Source: CAZHTF01 sp964535305
GTDB lineage: Bacteria; Planctomycetota; Phycisphaerae; UBA1845; Fen-1342
DNA: 31,244 nucleotides
Direction: 5' to 3'
Assembly: GCA_964535305.1 (NCBI GenBank)
Contig: CAZHTF010000034.1
Location: 1-31,244, forward strand
Shown here: one piece after another, positions 1 through 6,600 of the stretch
Position numbering within the stretch: the first letter of the stretch is position 1
How the letters are laid out: each line of letters starts with the position of its first letter
Program-made: the position numbers and the translations under genes
The notes under the pieces: generated by a model
The model's input: only the letters and a program-made list of their open reading frames with translations
The model's database searches: none
What the model was told of the DNA's origin: nothing

Positions 1-514
1 GGCCCTCGCCGTCGCCGCGGCGCTGCTAGACGCCGGCTGCGAAGTGACGCTGTGCGCCCGCTCGCCGCAGCGCGCCGCGGACCTGGCCCGCGACTTGAGC
101 GGCACGACCCGGCAGGCTACGCGTGAATCGGCGGGCGCCGCAGGGCCCGAACTGCACGCGGCGCGCGGCGCCGCGGCTTGCGAGCCGAGCGCGTCGAGTG
201 CGGCGCAGATCCGCTGGAGCGGCTGGGAGGCGCGCGCCGCGCCGACCGCGGAAATCCTGGTGAATTGCACGCCGATCGGCATGTCACCGGAAGTCGCCCT
301 ATCTCCGCTGCCGGCGGAGCGCCTGCGGCGCGGGATGCTGATTCTGGACACAATCTATACACCGCCGGAGACGCGGCTTATGCGCGACGCGCGTGCGGCG
401 GGCTGCATCGTGGCGTCTGGGGCGCGGATGTTCGATCTGCAAGCGGCGGCCCAGTATGAGGCCTGGCACGGGCGTGCGATGCCGCGCGTCGGGTCGTCAG
501 ACGATCGGCAGTGA
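1..514 (+). CDS. aroE: Shikimate dehydrogenase, C-terminal part (cut by left edge)
   Basis: Partial gene; the reading frame is open from base 2, so the true start lies left of the window. Shikimate dehydrogenase makes shikimate from 3-dehydroshikimate with NADPH in the chorismate pathway. Seen: the tail of a Rossmann dinucleotide-binding fold (alternating Ala/Leu helix, then VTLCARS, the usual place for the NADP phosphate-binding Arg/Ser), the family motif NCTPIGMSP, a DTIYTPPETRLMRDARAAG segment matching the family's D-x-x-Y-x-P-x-x-T block, and the closing GARMFDLQAAAQYEAWHG, which matches the conserved G-x-x-M-L-x-x-Q helix. An Ala/Arg-rich insert of about 40 residues before NCTP is longer than in typical AroE. 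In some planctomycetes this domain is fused behind 3-dehydroquinate dehydratase (AroDE); the missing 5' end prevents telling which applies. Confidence 0.88.
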   Translation, partial: ALAVAAALLDAGCEVTLCARSPQRAADLARDLSGTTRQATRESAGAAGPELHAARGAAACEPSASSAAQIRWSGWEARAAPTAEILVNCTPIGMSPEVALSPLPAERLRRGMLILDTIYTPPETRLMRDARAAGCIVASGARMFDLQAAAQYEAWHGRAMPRVGSSDDRQ

Positions 515-538
515 CGGACGAATCACAGTGAAAGCAAC

Positions 539-570
539 ACGCCGCGCGGGGGGTCAAACCCGCGCGGCGT
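539..570. terminator. GC hairpin between convergent genes
   Basis: Perfect 12-bp inverted repeat (539-550 with 559-570) and an 8-base loop, lying between the stop of the aroE-like gene (+) and the stop of the dockerin gene (-). No clear T-tract follows on the plus strand; on the minus strand a short T-rich run (GCTTTC) follows. The position and symmetry suggest a bidirectional terminator or 3'-end stabiliser. Confidence 0.6.
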
Positions 571-619
571 CGCAGAAGGAGGTCAGATTCGTTCGCGCCC
601 GGATCCGCGGCGCAGCGGC

Positions 620-1423
620 CTACGAGCAGGACAACTGCCAGTTCGCCAGCAGCAGCCCCAGATCAGATTCATTCACCACGCCATCGCCCGTGACGTCGCC
701 ATTCGTGTTCGGCGTCACGTTCAACTGCCAGTTCGAGAGCAGGATGCCCAGGTCTGATTCGTTCACGCTGCCGTCGCTGTTCACATCGCCGGCCACGCCG
801 ATGCTGAACGAGATCGTCGCAGCCGCGAGCGTCACGGCGGCGTCGTTCACCGTCGAGAAATTCGGCGGTGTGCCGATGGTGGTCAGCACGTTGGCCTTGA
901 CGTTCGCAAGTCGATAGGTGTAGGTACCGCAGGTGCCTGGCGCCGCGAAGCTGCCAGACGCGAGGGCCTGCGCGCCGCTCTGACCGACGCCAGAAACGAC
1001 GTTTGCGGATTCGGCGATGCCGCTGCCGGCCGGCTGTGCGACGCCGAACGTGTTCTGCGCTCCGCCGATCTGCAAGAGGTTGCGCTGACCGGCGGTTCCG
1101 ACGGAGGTGCCCAGATAGCCGCTGCCAGGGTTGGCAATGCCGGCGGGCCGCGCGAAGTTGGTCATGCCGGCCGGGACGGCGACCGCGGCCGGGATATCGA
1201 ACTTCACCGGGTTGGACGCGTCTTGCGTCAGGTCGGTCGAGAGCAGCGCCAGCCCGAGATTGTCGCCGCTGGAGACGCTGAACGACACGCTCCAGTTAAT
1301 CGTCGAGCCCGGCGCGACGATCTGGTTATTCTGCGGCGAGTTCAGCGAGACCGTGACGGTTTGGGCCGCGGCGGTCGTCGCGAGCACCAGCAGCGCCGCG
1401 CCCGCCATAATTTTGGATCGCAT
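620..1423 (-). CDS. Secreted dockerin-domain protein
   Basis: 267 residues. A Sec signal peptide (RSK start, hydrophobic AGAALLVLATTAAA, cleavage probably before QTVTV near residue 21) is followed by a roughly 190-residue Ser/Gly/Ala-rich beta-type region of unknown function. The C-terminus (about residues 212-267) is a two-repeat dockerin/EF-hand module: GDVNSDGSVNESDLGILLSNW and GDVTGDGVVNESDLGLLLANW, with Asp/Asn at the calcium-ligand positions. A near-consensus ribosome site (TAGGAG, 6 bases before ATG) supports the start. It is the last gene of a leftward cluster, 32 bases after the carbohydrate-binding-like gene, and is followed by a hairpin. In planctomycetes such tails occur without a classical cellulosome, so their partner is unknown. 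Exported location is secure; function is not. Confidence 0.85.
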   Translation of the reverse strand: MRSKIMAGAALLVLATTAAAQTVTVSLNSPQNNQIVAPGSTINWSVSFSVSSGDNLGLALLSTDLTQDASNPVKFDIPAAVAVPAGMTNFARPAGIANPGSGYLGTSVGTAGQRNLLQIGGAQNTFGVAQPAGSGIAESANVVSGVGQSGAQALASGSFAAPGTCGTYTYRLANVKANVLTTIGTPPNFSTVNDAAVTLAAATISFSIGVAGDVNSDGSVNESDLGILLSNWQLNVTPNTNGDVTGDGVVNESDLGLLLANWQLSCS

Positions 1424-1455
1424 TGGATACTCCTATCCGAAGTCTTGAAGTCGCG

Positions 1456-3231
1456 CTAGTTGGGTCCAGTGATCCGCGGACGGAAGAAGTTCCAATCCGT
1501 CACATCGACGTCCTGATCGCGATCATTGTCAAAGACGATTCCGAGCCAACCCGGCGGCGTGACCCCGCTGCCGCGGAAAGTCCGCTGCAGCTCGGCCACG
1601 TCGAGCAGATCCTCGTCGCTATCGGCGTCCACGTCGGCACCGTTGAAGCGACCGACAATGACGGTCTCGAGGCCATCGAAGTATACGTCCGCCGAGGTCG
1701 CATTATACAGCCCGAGAATCGCGGTGCAGCGCATGCGGGCGGCGGAGCCAGGCGGCATGACGTAGTCAATCGTCACCGGCGACCACTGGTCGACCGCGGC
1801 GCCGGCCAGCAGCGTATTGTTTTGACCCTGCGCGCCGATATCGATCTGTGGCGGGACGTTGCCGGCGCTCCACTCGACTTTCACGCCGGCAGTCGAGACC
1901 GGGTCATTGAAGGGCTGCGTTGAGCGCGAATAGAAGACGGCGCGGATCGTGAGCGTCTCGCCCGCGGCGACGGTGATGTCCTGCCCGACGCCGGCGACAC
2001 ACGAGCCCTGAATCTGCAGCACGTTGCTGCCGTTGTTGGCGAAGTTCACGAACGCTTTGCGCGCGCTGCAGTTCACGCTGCGGAATTCGGTCCAGTTGGT
2101 CAGTCCGTTCACGCCGCCGGGCCCGAGCTCGAAGCTCGAATTCAGCAACTGGTTAACGCCGGGCGCGCTGCTGCGCTCGGCGAAGGCGGAGTCGACGAAA
2201 ACCGGGCCATTCGTGGTCGAGGTGTCGTTCGCGATCATCACGATCTTCGCGGCCGTCGCGGCGCTTGGTACCGTCGTCGTGAGCGTCACCAGCGTCCACG
2301 TATCCAGCGCGGCGCTCTGATCAAACGCAAGATTCTCTTCCGGCGGCGGCAGCGACCCACCTCCGGGCGGAAAGAACTCGAGCTTGATCGCGGCGGCGGC
2401 CTGCTGCGAGAGGCCATTGATCGAGGGGTTGTAGATCCAGCCGCGCATCAGGATGCGCTCGCCAGCGAAGACATCGGCAGGGTCCTGGTAGAAGCCGCAG
2501 AAGCCGCCCTGCGTGGCCCCGACGCTGACCTTGACCGTGTTTTGCCCGTGAAACGCGGGGACTGCGGTCGAGATTTCCTGCGTGCCGAAGCCGTTGTAGT
2601 TGGTCGGCGTGAGCGTGGCGCCGCCGGCGGTCTCAAACTCGCCGTTGATGAGCTGATTGGCTCCGGCGTTAATGGTCAACGAGCAATTGTCCCAGTACGC
2701 TGCGCCAGATGACGAGTTCGTGTAGACCCAGACGCATGTCATTCGCGCCTTGGCCGCGCCGGTCGGCGCCGCCTGCGGGCCGATCGTGCCGAGCGTCCAG
2801 ACGTCCGCCGTTGACCCCGGCGTAAGCACGGGGATCTCGGTGGGCGTGCCAACCGGCTGATCGGCGCCATCCAGGAATTCAAGCTTGATGTTCGCCGAGG
2901 CGTCGCCCCCGATGTAGTCGTTGCTGCGTGTGTAGAGCCGGGCGCTGATGGTCACGTTTGCGCCAGGCGTCACGGGCACATCCTGAAACGCGCCGACGGT
3001 CGTCGCGCCGCCGAAGATCTTGAGCGACGCGCTTCCGCCGCTGGTGAAATTCTGCTCGGTGCTGCGTTCGACCGTGGTCCCGCCAAAAAACGTCCAGCCG
3101 TTGGCGAGTCGTGGATCGGGCAGGGCGATTTCAGCGCTGCCGTTCTTGAGGACCTGCTGGTCGGCGAGCGCGCCGCAGACGACTGCAAGCGCTGTCAACG
3201 TGGCCGCCAGACGGGTGTTCGATTTTCTCAC
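1456..3231 (-). CDS. Secreted protein with three carbohydrate-binding-like domains and an EF-hand tail
   Basis: 591 residues, GTG start with an AAGGA ribosome site 5-6 bases upstream. Signal peptide to about residue 23 (ATLTALAVVCGALA, then DQQVL). Three successive modules of about 165-175 residues begin with related phrases (VLKNGSAE near 27, NQLINGEFE near 190, NQLLNSSFELG near 360), each followed by a W-T or G-rich strand and a segment resembling V-x-P-G-x-x-V/L-T-I-x-A/R in domains 1 and 3. That pattern is characteristic of jelly-roll CBM4/9-like domains. The last 64 residues hold two acidic loops (DVDADSDEDLLDVAEL and DNDRDQDVDVTDWNFF) resembling a diverged dockerin/EF-hand pair. No catalytic module is visible. 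Likely role: exported glycan-binding or cell-surface protein. A LacI-operator-like sequence lies within its signal-peptide codons (3184-3198). Confidence 0.82.
   Translation of the reverse strand: MRKSNTRLAATLTALAVVCGALADQQVLKNGSAEIALPDPRLANGWTFFGGTTVERSTEQNFTSGGSASLKIFGGATTVGAFQDVPVTPGANVTISARLYTRSNDYIGGDASANIKLEFLDGADQPVGTPTEIPVLTPGSTADVWTLGTIGPQAAPTGAAKARMTCVWVYTNSSSGAAYWDNCSLTINAGANQLINGEFETAGGATLTPTNYNGFGTQEISTAVPAFHGQNTVKVSVGATQGGFCGFYQDPADVFAGERILMRGWIYNPSINGLSQQAAAAIKLEFFPPGGGSLPPPEENLAFDQSAALDTWTLVTLTTTVPSAATAAKIVMIANDTSTTNGPVFVDSAFAERSSAPGVNQLLNSSFELGPGGVNGLTNWTEFRSVNCSARKAFVNFANNGSNVLQIQGSCVAGVGQDITVAAGETLTIRAVFYSRSTQPFNDPVSTAGVKVEWSAGNVPPQIDIGAQGQNNTLLAGAAVDQWSPVTIDYVMPPGSAARMRCTAILGLYNATSADVYFDGLETVIVGRFNGADVDADSDEDLLDVAELQRTFRGSGVTPPGWLGIVFDNDRDQDVDVTDWNFFRPRITGPN
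3184..3198. promoter_or_regulatory. LacI-type operator-like copy inside a coding sequence
   Basis: TGCAAGCGCTGTCAA differs at one of 15 positions from the operator upstream of the beta-glucosidase operon (5100-5114). It lies 33-47 bases inside the start of the carbohydrate-binding-like gene. Operators just downstream of a start can act as roadblocks, but the same bases also encode a signal peptide, so chance remains possible. Confidence 0.4.
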
Positions 3232-3278
3232 AGTGCTTCCTTTCCAACCTCGCGAGTGGGTGTGCGAGTGCGAATGCT

Positions 3279-4118
3279 TCAGGGTCCGCCATTAAAGCCG
3301 AAGCGCGTCAGGCCCCAGGCGTAGAACGGCCGGTTTCCGAATGCGTCGTAGTCGCGGCGTGGATTGCCGCGCGTGTCGTAGAACTTCTCCTGGCGAAAGT
3401 GTTGAACATGCGCGTCGAGAAACACCATCTGGCTGCCGCCCTGATGCCGCTTGGGACGCGTGTCTTCCCAAAGTGCATCCGACATGACGACCGCGTACTG
3501 CGGCTCGGGGATCTTGCCGATCACGCCGCCGCTGATGCGCGGGATGCGCGTGCCGCCCACGGTAGCCAGGCTGCTCCAATCGTTGAAGAAGTATTCGGTG
3601 TTGAGCTTTTCGATCAGCGGGCTTGAATCTGCGAAGGGGTCGATTTCCGGGAACCAGCCACCGTTGTAGGCCCGCTGATACTCGGAATCCGCCTTGAATG
3701 CGGTGTAGAAACTGGCGTTAGGATCGAGTGTTCCGCTCATGAAGTCCAGGATGTAGCTGCGGGTCGAGGTCGTGTCGCGCGCGCTGGGGCACTGGTAGAT
3801 CTTCAGATCCTTCAAGTAATCCCAGAACACGAAAATCTGATGGTACTGATAAAACGGCGCATTCTCCGGCGGCGAGCTGGGCGTCGCCGGCGTGCCGAGA
3901 ATGAACGGCAAACGCCCGCCGTGTGTATCCGCGTAGTAGGTCGTCGCAAGGCCAAGCTGATGCAGGTTCGATGCGCACACCGCGTTCTTGGCCCGGTCGC
4001 GGGCCGCTTGCAGCGACGGCAGCAGGATCGAGATGAGCAATGCGATGATGGCGATCACAACCAGAAGCTCGATCAGCGTGAAGCCGCCGCGTCGCCGAAG
4101 CCACAGGCCGGGGTTCAT
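3279..4118 (-). CDS. Prepilin-type protein with H-X9-D motif (DUF1559-like/T2SS-G-like)
   Basis: 279 residues. An upstream in-frame ATG at 4178 exists, but 4118 is chosen because GAAGGAG precedes it by 8 bases and it gives a normal type III leader (NPGLWLRRRGG, cleavage, then FTLIELLVVI with Glu at +5). The hydrophobic helix runs on through IIALLISILLPSLQAARDRA. This N-terminus is cleaved by prepilin peptidase and builds into a pilus-like fibre or stays membrane-anchored. Near the C-terminus HQGGSQMVFLDAHV fits the planctomycete pre-pilin H-X9-DG signature with Ala in place of the final Gly. Planctomycete genomes carry many copies of this family with unknown individual roles. It lies between the PEP-CTERM gene and the carbohydrate-binding-like gene on the same strand and is separate from the pseudopilus operon further right. 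Confidence 0.85.
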   Translation of the reverse strand: MNPGLWLRRRGGFTLIELLVVIAIIALLISILLPSLQAARDRAKNAVCASNLHQLGLATTYYADTHGGRLPFILGTPATPSSPPENAPFYQYHQIFVFWDYLKDLKIYQCPSARDTTSTRSYILDFMSGTLDPNASFYTAFKADSEYQRAYNGGWFPEIDPFADSSPLIEKLNTEYFFNDWSSLATVGGTRIPRISGGVIGKIPEPQYAVVMSDALWEDTRPKRHQGGSQMVFLDAHVQHFRQEKFYDTRGNPRRDYDAFGNRPFYAWGLTRFGFNGGP

Positions 4119-4160
4119 CTTCTGCACTCCTTCGCTTTTCGCCCCGCACACATCGCGGCC

Positions 4161-4193
4161 GCCGTGCGGCGTCGACACTCAACGCCACACGGC
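4161..4193 (-). terminator. Hairpin between PEP-CTERM and prepilin-like genes
   Basis: 12-bp stem (4161-4172 with 4182-4193) and 9-base loop. The single plus-strand C-A mismatch becomes a G-U pair in RNA read from the minus strand, so the stem is continuous only in the leftward transcript. No U-tract follows. It may be an attenuating or stabilising element inside the leftward cluster. Confidence 0.45.
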
Positions 4194-4218
4194 GACCCGA
4201 AAATCTGCAGACGTCTGG

Positions 4219-5007
4219 CTAGGCCGCCAGCCGTCGGCGCACCGCGAGCAGCGTCGCCGCCAGGAGCAGCGCCGCGGTCGTGGGCTCCGGCACGGTCAGC
4301 GCGATGTTGTCAAACGTCGCGCGGCCAAAATCGCCGGGGTTGCTGTCGTCGCGCTGGAACTGTCCGAACATGGCCACCGAGGTGCCGGGGATAAACCCGT
4401 TCTCCAGGTTGCCGAGCACCACCGGGTTCGCGAAGACCGCAACGCCATTCACGAAATACTGAATCGTCGAAGCGTCGCCGTCGTTGGCGTCGGTGTCGTC
4501 GTCGGCGGTGTACAGCACGCGCAAATTCGCAACCGTTCCAGGCGTGTAAGCGCCGCCACGGGCAAAGAACGGCAGGATCCCGCCGAAGGCCGCGATTTCA
4601 CCATCCGAGGTGATGATGAACAGCCCATCGAAGCCGTTGAAGTTGAAGCGCAGACCGGCTTCCTTTCGCGGCGCGAGCGAACCGGCGTCGAGCGTGACAT
4701 CGACCGACAGATCGAACGAATCCGACGTGCGCGGCCGCAGCGGCGCGGCGGGATCATGCAGCAGATAGGCCGAGCCGCCGTCTGCCAGGACCATGTCGTG
4801 TCGGTTGGCGAAGTCGGTGCGCGGCCCGCCGCCGATGATGTCGAGCACGTCGACTTGTGTGGGGTAGTTGTTGGTGATGGTCAGTGACGAACTAGCGAAG
4901 CCGTTGACGATGCGTGTTTGTGCGACGATACCGTCAACGTTTGTGACCTGCGCGGCGGCGGTGAGTGTAAGCCCGCCGACAAGCAGACATGCAGTGAGAC
5001 GTTTCAT
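4219..5007 (-). CDS. PEP-CTERM sorting-domain protein
   Basis: 262 residues. Signal peptide (KRLTACLLVGGLTLTAAA, cleavage before QVTNV) and a C-terminal PEP-CTERM tripartite signal: VPEPTTAALLLAATLLAVRRR, that is the VPEP motif, a hydrophobic helix and an Arg cluster ending in RRRLAA. PEP-CTERM proteins are recognised by an exosortase and delivered to the cell surface or extracellular matrix. The region between is beta-rich, with an RFNFNGFDGLFII strand and a stretch from about 140 to 235 (YTADDDTDAND, IQYFVNGVAVF, FDNIALTV) resembling LamG/concanavalin-like lectin folds; that is inference. The ribosome site is strong (GGAGGGAGGAG just before ATG). It is divergent from the beta-glucosidase operon and shares its 186-base control region. 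No exosortase gene is in the window. Confidence 0.85.
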   Translation of the reverse strand: MKRLTACLLVGGLTLTAAAQVTNVDGIVAQTRIVNGFASSSLTITNNYPTQVDVLDIIGGGPRTDFANRHDMVLADGGSAYLLHDPAAPLRPRTSDSFDLSVDVTLDAGSLAPRKEAGLRFNFNGFDGLFIITSDGEIAAFGGILPFFARGGAYTPGTVANLRVLYTADDDTDANDGDASTIQYFVNGVAVFANPVVLGNLENGFIPGTSVAMFGQFQRDDSNPGDFGRATFDNIALTVPEPTTAALLLAATLLAVRRRLAA

Positions 5008-5097
5008 CCGACTCCTCCCTCCTGTCCAAGTTGGCCGAATTGGTCGCGACGCCGTCAGGCAATCGCTCGATTACTAAGTTAACGTTCTGGTTTTCGC

Positions 5098-5115
5098 ATT
5101 GCAAGCGCTTTCAAT
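5098..5115. promoter_or_regulatory. LacI-family operator
   Basis: ATTGCAAGCGCTTTCAAT is an 18-bp palindrome with one mismatched pair, centred on AGCGCT with the C-G centre typical of LacI/GalR-family sites. It overlaps the -35 box of the promoter at 5099-5127 and lies between divergent genes, so a bound repressor could block both directions. No LacI-type regulator gene is in the window. Confidence 0.7.
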
Positions 5116-5127
5116 CGCGTGTATTCT
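5099..5127 (+). promoter_or_regulatory. Sigma-70-type promoter for the sugar operon
   Basis: TTGCAA (5099-5104), 17-base spacer, TATTCT (5122-5127); each box matches 4 of 6 consensus bases. Expected start near 5134, giving about 60 bases of leader before the GH1 ATG. The -35 box lies inside the operator. TTGCAA is self-complementary, and a weaker minus-strand -10 (TAACTT, 5076-5081) lies 17 bases away for the divergent PEP-CTERM gene. Confidence 0.5.
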
Positions 5128-5185
5128 GAATTTTCGCCATGGACGGCCCGCAAGGATGAGCGGCAGGTGTAAGATTATGCACCGG

Positions 5186-5193
5186 AAGCGCTT
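5186..5193. promoter_or_regulatory. Second AAGCGCTT core at the GH1 start codon
   Basis: AAGCGCTT repeats the centre of the 5098-5115 operator and directly abuts the ATG at 5194; the GGAAG ribosome site overlaps it. The flanks are not symmetric, so this is at best an auxiliary site. The centres are about 83 bases apart, which is compatible with DNA looping. Confidence 0.3.
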
Positions 5194-6600
5194 ATGAACG
5201 ATCGTCACAACCTGCCGGCAGCCGAGCTCGCCTCACGGCTTGCATTCCCGCCGGGTTTGCTCTGGGGCGCCGCCACCGCGGCCTTTCAAGTCGAGGGCGC
5301 GCCAGATGCCGACGGCAAGGGCCCCAGCACCTGGGATCTTTTCTGCGACACGCCGGGGAAAGTTGTCAACAACGACAGCGGCCGCATCGCCTGCGACCAC
5401 TATCACCGCTGGCGCGAAGATGTCGAGCACATGCGCGGGCTCGGTCTACAGGCCTATCGCCTGAGCGTGAGCTGGCCGCGCGTCATGCCCAGCGGTCGCG
5501 GCGCGGTGAACCCGCGCGGGCTCGATTTCTACGAGCGGCTGATCGACGCGCTGAATGCTGCCGGCATCGAGCCCTTTGTCACGCTCTATCACTGGGACCT
5601 ACCGCTGGCGCTGGAGCGCGAGCTGGGCGGTTGGTTGGGCGTCGATACGCCGCGCTACTTCGCCGATTATGCCCAGCACGTCTTTGATCGCCTGGGCGAT
5701 CGTGTGCGCTTCTGGTTGACGCTGAACGAGCCCTGGGTCGTTGTCGACGCCGGCTATTTTCACGGCGTGCACCCGCCAGGGCTGCGTGACACGGCGCTGG
5801 GCTACCGCGCCGGTCACAACCTGCTGCGGGCGCACGCGTACGCCGTGGCGCGCTATCGTGCTGGCCAGCGCGCCGCTGGCAAGATCAGTTTCGCGTTGAA
5901 TTCGGCATTCAGCTTTCCGGCGAGCGAGCGCGCCGCAGACGTCGATGCCGCCGAGCGCTCCGTGCAGAATTTCGCGGGTTGGTTCGCCGACCCGCCCTAT
6001 CACGGCGATTACCCGCCACTGCTGCGCGAGCGCCTCGGCGAGCTGCTGCCGCAGTTTTCGGCGGAAGATTCGCGGCTGCTGCGCGGCAGCATGGACTACA
6101 TCGCGCTGAACTATTACACCAGCGACGTGGTGCGGCATGCGCCCGGCTGCGGGCCGATGGAGTGCGAGAAAATTCCGCTGCCCGACGTGCCGCGGACGCA
6201 GATGGACTGGCCGATCCTGCCCGAGGGCTTCAAGCGGCTGATGCTCTGGCTCAACGCGCGCTACCCGGGCCTGCCGATGTACATCACCGAAAACGGCGCG
6301 GCCTGCGCCGACGCCGCTGACGCGAGCGGCCGCATCGACGATCAGGACCGCATCGCGTATCTGCAATCGCACTTCTCCGCGGCCGCCGAGGCGCTGCGGG
6401 CGGGGGTGGATCTGCGCGGCTACCTGATCTGGTCGCTGATTGACAATCTGGAATGGTCGCAGGGCTTCAGCAAGAAATTTGGCCTTCTGCACTGCGATCG
6501 CAACACGCTGGCGCGTTCGTACAAGGCCAGTGCCCACTGGTACAAGGCCTGGATCGCCGCGCAGCCGCGCGCCAAGACGCGCGAGGGAGCGGCGGCTTGA
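5194..6600 (+). CDS. GH1 beta-glucosidase
   Basis: 468 residues, full length for glycoside hydrolase family 1. It hydrolyses terminal beta-glucosides (cellobiose, sophorose, laminaribiose or similar) by a retaining mechanism. The catalytic residues are visible: acid/base Glu179 in TLNEPW and nucleophile Glu366 in YITENG. The N-terminal family signature FLWGAATAAFQVEGA appears here as LLWGAATAAFQVEGA, and the substrate-pocket segments YHWDLP and WSLIDNLEWSQGFSKKFGL are intact. No signal peptide is seen, so it probably acts in the cytoplasm on imported oligosaccharides. ATG start with GGAAG five bases upstream. First gene of a rightward operon; its stop overlaps the TTG start of the next gene. 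Linkage specificity cannot be read from the sequence. Regulation is probably by the LacI-type operator upstream. Confidence 0.95.
   Translation: MNDRHNLPAAELASRLAFPPGLLWGAATAAFQVEGAPDADGKGPSTWDLFCDTPGKVVNNDSGRIACDHYHRWREDVEHMRGLGLQAYRLSVSWPRVMPSGRGAVNPRGLDFYERLIDALNAAGIEPFVTLYHWDLPLALERELGGWLGVDTPRYFADYAQHVFDRLGDRVRFWLTLNEPWVVVDAGYFHGVHPPGLRDTALGYRAGHNLLRAHAYAVARYRAGQRAAGKISFALNSAFSFPASERAADVDAAERSVQNFAGWFADPPYHGDYPPLLRERLGELLPQFSAEDSRLLRGSMDYIALNYYTSDVVRHAPGCGPMECEKIPLPDVPRTQMDWPILPEGFKRLMLWLNARYPGLPMYITENGAACADAADASGRIDDQDRIAYLQSHFSAAAEALRAGVDLRGYLIWSLIDNLEWSQGFSKKFGLLHCDRNTLARSYKASAHWYKAWIAAQPRAKTREGAAA

Noticed and set aside
6453..6596. ATG at 6453 as start for the secreted hydrolase
   Set aside because: Would place 48 residues of GH1 shadow before the signal peptide; TTG 6597 has a good ribosome site.
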